The notes under the pieces were generated by a model. That model was given only the letters and a program-made list of their open reading frames with translations. It made no database searches and was not told the DNA's origin. Of a stretch of DNA of 64,000 nucleotides, positions 61,059-64,000 are shown piece by piece. This stretch comes from Chitinophaga eiseniae. Lineage in GTDB: Bacteria > Bacteroidota > Bacteroidia > Chitinophagales > Chitinophagaceae. The position numbers were made by a program, and so were the translations under genes. The first letter of the stretch is position 1. Every line of letters starts with the position of its first letter. Location: positions 806,001 through 870,000 of the forward strand of contig NZ_JABAHZ010000001.1 in NCBI RefSeq assembly GCF_012641265.1. Reading direction: 5' to 3'.

Positions 61059-61220
61059 ATCCCTATAATTTGACCAGGTGCAACAAAGATAAATCTAAAT
61101 ATTAACCAGTAAAACTTATTTTACTGGTTAATAAAAAATAAGGGTAAAATGGCGAATTATATTCTTTAAACCACCACTTTAATAATAAATATACAAACAA
61201 TTATAAATCAATTATTTTAC

Positions 61221-61253
61221 AAACAAAAAAGCAGCCCATTAAGAGCTGCTTTT
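61221..61253 (-). terminator. Intrinsic terminator of the GT-C-like gene
   Basis: AAAAGCAGC (61227-61235) pairs with GCTGCTTTT (61245-61253). On the minus strand TTTTTTGTTTG follows, 80 bases past the stop at 61336; it may also act for plus-strand transcription. The rest of 61059-61335 is AT-rich and contains no gene I can support. Confidence 0.75.
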
Positions 61254-61335
61254 CCTATGCTGATGATAGTATTTTAATCTGTCGGAATTTCAAATCCCCA
61301 TTTATTTCTTCGGTAGCACCTTAAAGATACATTAT

Positions 61336-62967
61336 TTATTTAACATATACTTCAATAATTGCATTTACAGGTCTCCGGGGGGCATAAAATGTATCCACCT
61401 GGTGGTAATCTTTCTTTAGCTCCTCTCTCAGGGCGAAGGGAAAAAAGTTGTTCAGACCGGGGGCATATTCAAACAACACGAGGTCATAGTGACCTTCCTG
61501 TACCTTCTGTTTAAAGGTGGCCAACTGCCGGTTAAACATCCCTACACCCAGGTGATACCATAAGGGATAATCAGGACCGGTTTCCAGTTTATATGGCATT
61601 GCTGCCGCCAATGGCGTAAGTTCGGTCATATTCAGCACTTTGATGTTTTCCTTCTTTTCTTTGACTATTGGCAGCGCCAATACCCGATCCATCCCTTTCA
61701 CGGTCGATTCGGGCATATATACCTTACGGAATGGCTTCAGGCTGGAAAACACCCAGGAAGATACGGGGATGTCGATGGTGTCGGTATTCAACATAAAGTT
61801 GCGCCGGTTTACCACGTTTTCATGATTAGGATTATGGGCATCGGCAACTTCATGTGTAGGGAACAGGCGGTCAGCAAACCGGCCTACATACTTCCACCAG
61901 GTACCCGACCACCAGAAAAGCACCAGCAAAGTAGCCCCCAGCATCACCTTCGGGCGGCTGATATCTATTTTCAACAGCTCGCATAAGTAAGTGGCAATGA
62001 AGGCAAAAGCAAAACTGTGGAAGAAAATATTGTTGTCTGGCGGCGTATAGCTGGTCACCTGGAAAATAGCCGCTTCGCCTAAAATACCCAGGGTCAACAG
62101 TGCAAACAATACCTGTCTCCGTTGCAGCAGCCAGGTATTCCATTGTCTTACGCTGGCTACGAGACACAGCACTACCAGCACCAGGTAGCCCTTAATCCAG
62201 TCGGAACCGCCCATGATTTCATCCGTAAAATCGTTTATGGCTAACCGTGAGCTGTGAGGTGGCTGCCCATGGTTGAACCAATAAGCAAACCCCGGCATCA
62301 GCGGCTTAATCATGAACACCGCTATCAGTATAAACATGCCAATGAACACGGGGAAGTCGATCCAGCGCTTTGTCTGGAAGCAATTATACGCCAGTAGCGC
62401 CAGGCATAGCATGAAGGCCATACCGCCGCCGTCTTGTTTGGTGAAGACAGACAGGAAGATGAAAAATGCGGCGCCCGCCATCCAGGCATAACTACGTTGA
62501 CGACTATCCGAAAAGAAGGCCTTCAGGAGAAAACTGATACCTACCAGTTCATATACAATCACCGTATGGTTATACCAGGGCCAGAAGTTGAAGAACGAAT
62601 AAGACAATACAAAAACCAACACCGACAACAGGCGTGCCCCTTTGGGCAGATCCAGGCTTTTGAGAATAGAGCGGAAAGCAAAACCTGCAATAATATTAAT
62701 AAACACCTGGGCTTTTACCAGCGTAATCAGCTCAGGCCCAAAGATTTTGAAGAAGATAGCGGGAATAATCCAGTAACCGTATCCCAGCGGCGTACCAAAA
62801 TCCTTATAGGGGATTTGTCCGGACGATAGTCGATAGGCTCCCTCCCAGGACAGGAATATATTTACCCGGTAAGGAAAAGTAACGAACAGGGGAACCAATG
62901 CCAGTACGATAATAATAATGCTTTCGGTAATGGACCACTTGCGGTCCTTTAGGGAAATAAGCGACAT
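61336..62967 (-). CDS. Multi-pass membrane protein, GT-C glycosyltransferase-like
   Basis: A 543-residue protein with about ten to eleven N-terminal membrane helices and a soluble C-terminal domain (from about residue 390). The first extracytoplasmic loop has FLSWEGAYRLSSGQIPYKDF, a layout typical of GT39/GT-C glycosyltransferases that use polyprenyl-phosphate sugars. It is divergent from a DPPR synthase-like gene, so a lipid-linked pentose could be its donor; this is an inference. A minus-strand -7 box TACTTTTG lies at 63027-63020, about 50 bases before the ATG. Confidence 0.72.
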   Translation of the reverse strand: MSLISLKDRKWSITESIIIIVLALVPLFVTFPYRVNIFLSWEGAYRLSSGQIPYKDFGTPLGYGYWIIPAIFFKIFGPELITLVKAQVFINIIAGFAFRSILKSLDLPKGARLLSVLVFVLSYSFFNFWPWYNHTVIVYELVGISFLLKAFFSDSRQRSYAWMAGAAFFIFLSVFTKQDGGGMAFMLCLALLAYNCFQTKRWIDFPVFIGMFILIAVFMIKPLMPGFAYWFNHGQPPHSSRLAINDFTDEIMGGSDWIKGYLVLVVLCLVASVRQWNTWLLQRRQVLFALLTLGILGEAAIFQVTSYTPPDNNIFFHSFAFAFIATYLCELLKIDISRPKVMLGATLLVLFWWSGTWWKYVGRFADRLFPTHEVADAHNPNHENVVNRRNFMLNTDTIDIPVSSWVFSSLKPFRKVYMPESTVKGMDRVLALPIVKEKKENIKVLNMTELTPLAAAMPYKLETGPDYPLWYHLGVGMFNRQLATFKQKVQEGHYDLVLFEYAPGLNNFFPFALREELKKDYHQVDTFYAPRRPVNAIIEVYVK

Positions 62968-63019
62968 AGAAAATTGGGATTAGCGGTTATCTGTAATAAT
63001 CCGGTAATGTGAATGGTGG

Positions 63020-63027
63020 CAAAAGTA
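63020..63027 (-). promoter_or_regulatory. -7 box for the GT-C-like gene
   Basis: Minus-strand TACTTTTG fits TAnnTTTG and leaves a leader of about 45 bases before the ATG at 62967. No -33 TTG at normal distance was found. Confidence 0.45.
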
Positions 63028-63076
63028 ATTGAATAAATTGTATCTTGGCCTGTCAGAATCAACTTTTTAGTTCCCC

Positions 63077-63964
63077 ATGAAATACATTCAATTACTCAGG
63101 CCAAAACACTGGATAAAAAATGCATTCCTTTTTATTCCGCTTTTCTTTGCAGGGGAAATCTTCAACACCACCAAACTAATACAGCTGCTGATCTCTTTTG
63201 TTGCGTTCAGTTTAGTGGCCAGCAGCATCTATATTTTAAATGACTACCGTGATGTGGCTGCCGACCGGTTGCACCCCGTGAAATGTAAACGGCCACTGGC
63301 CTCAGGGGCTATTTCCACCACGGCGGCACTATGGCTCTTTATATTGTGTGTGGCGGGGGGATTTGCCATTGCCTGCCTGGTGAGGGAGAAATTCGCGTTT
63401 GTACTGGGTCTCTATTTTATCATGAACCTGGCTTACTGCTTCGGGCTGAAGAATATCTCTATCCTCGACATTATGATCCTATCGGTGGGATTTGTGCTGC
63501 GGGTGAAGGCCGGCGGTGTAGCAGCCGAGGTTGCCATTTCAGAGTGGCTGATGATCATGATCTTCCTGCTGGCCCTGTTTATGGCTATCGCCAAGCGCCG
63601 GGATGATATCCTGATAAAAATGGATTCCGGCAAAGAGATGCGGAAAGCGGCCTCCGGGTATAATATGGATTTTCTCAATGTGATGTTGGCGCTGGTATCG
63701 GCGGTCATCATTGTATGTTATTTAATGTATACCATTTCGCCCGAAACCCAGCTCCGGTTTAAGACCTATCGCCTATATTACACCACACTCTTTGTAATTG
63801 GCGGATTATTACGATATTTGCAAATAACCTACGTGGAGAACAATACCGGCTCTCCCACTAAAATCCTATATAAAGACCGTTTTATTCAATTAACCATATT
63901 CCTGTGGGTGCTTAATTTTTATATTTTAATTTATTTACCGACAGACAAAACATTTTTTGAATAA
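63077..63964 (+). CDS. UbiA-family decaprenyl-phosphate phosphoribosyltransferase-like
   Basis: A 295-residue UbiA-superfamily membrane enzyme with eight to nine helices. LLRPKHWIKNAFLFIPLFFAG and the first Asp-rich motif NDYRDVAADRLHP followed by KRPLASG match the DPPR synthase group, which adds 5-phosphoribose from PRPP to polyprenyl phosphate, the first step towards polyprenyl-phospho-arabinose. The second Asp region is in IAKRRDDILIK. The next gene overlaps its stop (TAATG) and starts like DprE1, which supports this assignment over a quinone-type prenyltransferase. Confidence 0.85.
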   Translation: MKYIQLLRPKHWIKNAFLFIPLFFAGEIFNTTKLIQLLISFVAFSLVASSIYILNDYRDVAADRLHPVKCKRPLASGAISTTAALWLFILCVAGGFAIACLVREKFAFVLGLYFIMNLAYCFGLKNISILDIMILSVGFVLRVKAGGVAAEVAISEWLMIMIFLLALFMAIAKRRDDILIKMDSGKEMRKAASGYNMDFLNVMLALVSAVIIVCYLMYTISPETQLRFKTYRLYYTTLFVIGGLLRYLQITYVENNTGSPTKILYKDRFIQLTIFLWVLNFYILIYLPTDKTFFE

Positions 63965-64000
63965 TGCAAAAACGGTTAGCAAATTGGGGTAACTACCCGG
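63964..64000 (+). CDS. Start of a DprE1-like FAD-binding oxidoreductase (partial)
   Basis: Only 12 codons are visible, starting at the ATG inside TAATG of the previous gene: MQKRLANWGNYP. The NWGNYP opening is seen in FAD-linked oxidases of the decaprenylphosphoryl-ribose oxidase (DprE1) type. With the DPPR synthase-like gene directly upstream and translationally coupled, a DprE1 role is plausible, but the window ends too early to verify it. Confidence 0.5.
   Translation, partial: MQKRLANWGNYP

Noticed and set aside
1..64000. tRNA, rRNA, CRISPR arrays, prophage or integrase genes
   Set aside because: None could be recognised on either strand; reading by eye may miss a degenerate case.

Overview
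The window reads as a chromosomal segment of a Bacteroidota member, most likely Chitinophaga or a close relative (Chitinophagaceae). Three things point there: -7 boxes of the Bacteroidota form TAnnTTTG in front of several genes, many secreted and outer-membrane proteins of Bacteroidota-only families (DUF4252, carboxypeptidase-regulatory TonB-type barrels), and the overall gene content. This assignment is an inference; there is no rRNA or other marker gene here. I found no tRNA, rRNA, CRISPR array, prophage or complete insertion sequence. Most of the window is ordinary core and metabolic sequence.

Layout. 1-2829: tail of a membrane protein and two DUF4252 secreted proteins (a typical ECF-sigma output module), facing a recF/DciA-like pair. 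3040-7463: pyruvate dehydrogenase E1 alpha, a membrane TPR protein, lumazine synthase, a LutA-like Fe-S protein, an EVE-domain protein and a zinc-less sirtuin. 7548-13304: a saccharopine dehydrogenase-like enzyme, gyrA and a secreted TPR protein. 13543-17330: a hybrid histidine kinase flanked by two related small secreted Lys/Ala-rich proteins, then a LytTR response regulator. 17462-24794: an unknown secreted protein, endonuclease V, a DUF763 protein ending in a sliding-clamp-like motif, MgtC, two small lipoproteins, an ABC exporter and an acyl-CoA thioesterase. 24825-31585: an outer-membrane receptor, a DUF695/RraB protein, a POTRA/barrel protein and a nitronate monooxygenase-like enzyme. 31566-38513: a YdeP-type molybdoenzyme with FdhD, a quinone-oxidoreductase-like enzyme, a zinc peptidase and PncB. 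38574-44093: small proteins, two PAP2 phosphatases, an FUSC protein and an S10 peptidase. 44179-49066: an AraC regulator divergent from a TolC-HlyD-MFS tripartite exporter. 49164-51120: a decayed rhomboid gene whose last open frame carries an extra C-terminal domain. 51566-55019: a Rid protein, a VOC protein, a CLC-F type fluoride exporter with a fluoride riboswitch, and glucokinase. 55188-59280: a GH15 glucoamylase/trehalase and a fused trehalose-6-phosphate synthase/phosphatase. 59545-64000: a CGNR regulator coupled to an EamA exporter, a GT-C-like membrane protein, and the start of a decaprenyl-phosphoryl-pentose locus (UbiA-type DPPR synthase, then a DprE1-like N-terminus).

The strongest non-coding signal is the fluoride riboswitch at about 53883-53942 (minus strand). 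It has its own -7 box inside the intergenic edge of glk, and a 9-bp anti-start helix reaching to the ATG of the CLC-F gene. The most striking unexplained structure is a 118-nt near-perfect hairpin (42-bp arms) that fills the convergent gap at 56968-57085; a related-looking purine/pyrimidine hairpin lies at 13368-13476. Glk, GH15 and OtsAB together form a plausible trehalose-glucose turnover group.
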